A stretch of 7,667 nucleotides of DNA from NCBI GenBank assembly GCA_019424865.1, contig JAHYYS010000087.1:1-7667 (forward strand), in the 5' to 3' direction. The position numbers were made by a program, and so were the translations under genes. Source of the DNA: a bacterium (GTDB taxonomy: Bacteria; Bacillota; Clostridia; Oscillospirales; Oscillospiraceae). Positions 6,821 to 7,667 of this stretch are shown here, piece by piece. Numbering within the stretch: position 1 is the stretch's first letter; the number at the start of each line of letters is the position of its first letter. The notes beneath the pieces are model-generated. The model saw only the letters and a program-made list of their open reading frames with translations. It had not been told where the DNA came from and did not search any database.

Positions 6821-6853
6821 CTTTGAAGTTTGAATTTTGGAGAAGGTGATCCC

Positions 6854-7667
6854 ATGGACCCTATTTTGGAACGCTACCATGCGCTGGAGGAGAAGGTGGC
6901 CTCTTACACCCCGAATCTGGATGCCAAGCGGCTGTTTGACGCCTTTACCTTTGCCGATGCCGCCCACCACGGCCAGCTGCGCAAAAGCGGCGAGCCCTAT
7001 ATCATCCACCCCCTGGCGGTGGCGGAGATTGTGGCCGACCTGGAGCTGGATGTGGACAGCGTCATCGCCGCCATGCTCCACGACTGCATCGAGGACACCC
7101 CCGCCACCCACGAGGAGATCGCCAAAAAATTCGGCGAGCCGGTGGCCGAGCTGGTGGAGGGGGTCACCAAGCTGACACGGGTGCAGTACGTCTCCAAGGA
7201 AGAGGAGCAGATGGAGAACCTGCGCAAGATGCTCATGGCCATGGCCCACGACATCCGGGTGATCCTGATTAAAATCTGCGACCGGCTGCACAACATGCGC
7301 ACCATGGAGTACCAGTCCCCCCGCAAGCAGCGGGAGAAGTCCCTGGAGACCATGGAGATCTATGCCCCCATCGCCCACCGCTTGGGCATGCAGAAGCTCA
7401 AGTGGGAGCTGGAGGACCTGTCCCTGCGGTATCTGGACCCCGTGGGCTACAAGGAAATCGAGGATGAGCTGGCCGAGCGCTCCTCCGCCCATGAGGAGTT
7501 TATGGCGGGCATCCAGCACCGCATCCAGCACCGCCTGGCCCAGGAGGGCATCCACTGCACCGTCTATGGCCGGGTGAAGCATATCTACTCCATCTACCGG
7601 AAGATGTTTGCCCAGAACAAGACCCTGGACGAGATCTTCGACCTGTACGCCTTCCGGGTGATTGTGG
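6854..7667 (+). CDS. relA: Bifunctional (p)ppGpp synthetase/hydrolase Rel, N-terminal part (3' end outside window)
   Basis: The frame opens at the ATG 6854 and is uninterrupted to the right edge, giving 271 of the usual 720-760 residues. Rel makes and breaks the alarmone (p)ppGpp, which controls growth in starvation. The N-terminal HD hydrolase domain is complete and looks active: His52, His76-Asp77 in MLHDCIEDT, Glu80-Asp81, and Asp143 and Asn147 in ICDRLHNMRT line up with the manganese and substrate residues of Rel from Streptococcus, offset by one. The synthetase domain has begun: YGRVKHIYSIYRKM (238-251) and the D-L-Y-A-F-R motif (263-268). The regulatory TGS and ACT regions would lie beyond the window. 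A strong purine stretch, GGAGAAGGTG, ends five bases before the ATG. It follows recJ by 78 bases on the same strand, a common Firmicutes order, so shared transcription is likely. Confidence 0.96.
   Translation, partial: MDPILERYHALEEKVASYTPNLDAKRLFDAFTFADAAHHGQLRKSGEPYIIHPLAVAEIVADLELDVDSVIAAMLHDCIEDTPATHEEIAKKFGEPVAELVEGVTKLTRVQYVSKEEEQMENLRKMLMAMAHDIRVILIKICDRLHNMRTMEYQSPRKQREKSLETMEIYAPIAHRLGMQKLKWELEDLSLRYLDPVGYKEIEDELAERSSAHEEFMAGIQHRIQHRLAQEGIHCTVYGRVKHIYSIYRKMFAQNKTLDEIFDLYAFRVIV

Noticed and set aside
6818..7582. Minus-strand open frame of 254 codons antisense to relA
   Set aside because: The opposite strand encodes a textbook Rel HD domain. This frame has no recognisable motif.

Overview
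The window is GC-rich, gene-dense bacterial chromosome. It most resembles a high-GC Clostridia genome of the Oscillospiraceae type (Flavonifractor/Lawsonibacter-like). That placement is inference from the protein set (a CoxE-type VWA protein, a short two-helix SecG, a RecJ with the long Firmicutes-type C-terminus, a bifunctional Rel next to recJ), the strong GGAGG-like ribosome binding sites and the GC bias. No sequence search was run.

Layout from left to right. (1) Positions 1-578, plus strand: the C-terminal part of a VWA (CoxE-like) protein whose start lies outside the window. (2) Positions 579-750: a convergent junction with two long GC-rich hairpins. (3) Minus strand, 984-751: secG, with a plausible promoter of its own. 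(4) Minus strand, 4455-1187: mnmG, an MBL-fold metallohydrolase and ridA, spaced by about 35 and 33 bases. They read like one operon driven from a good promoter just upstream of mnmG. (5) Positions 4456-4684: a divergent control region with back-to-back promoters for mnmG and recJ and a perfect 12-bp palindrome between them. (6) Plus strand: recJ (4685-6775), then after 78 bases the start of relA (from 6854), which runs off the right edge.

Most of this is housekeeping: protein export (SecG), removal of reactive imines (RidA), tRNA wobble-uridine modification (MnmG), single-strand DNA degradation in repair (RecJ) and (p)ppGpp metabolism (Rel). recJ followed by rel is a familiar Firmicutes order. 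I found no mobile element, CRISPR array, tRNA or rRNA, and nothing that amounts to a new defence or metabolic system.

The point most worth a second look is the recJ start. The position favoured by the Shine-Dalgarno sequence and the family N-terminus carries ATA instead of ATG/GTG/TTG. Lesser points are the palindrome between the divergent promoters, an MBL-fold protein of unknown function within the mnmG operon, a variant MIDAS motif in the VWA protein, and a hairpin that includes the recJ stop codon upstream of relA. No gene-free stretch exceeds 300 bases.
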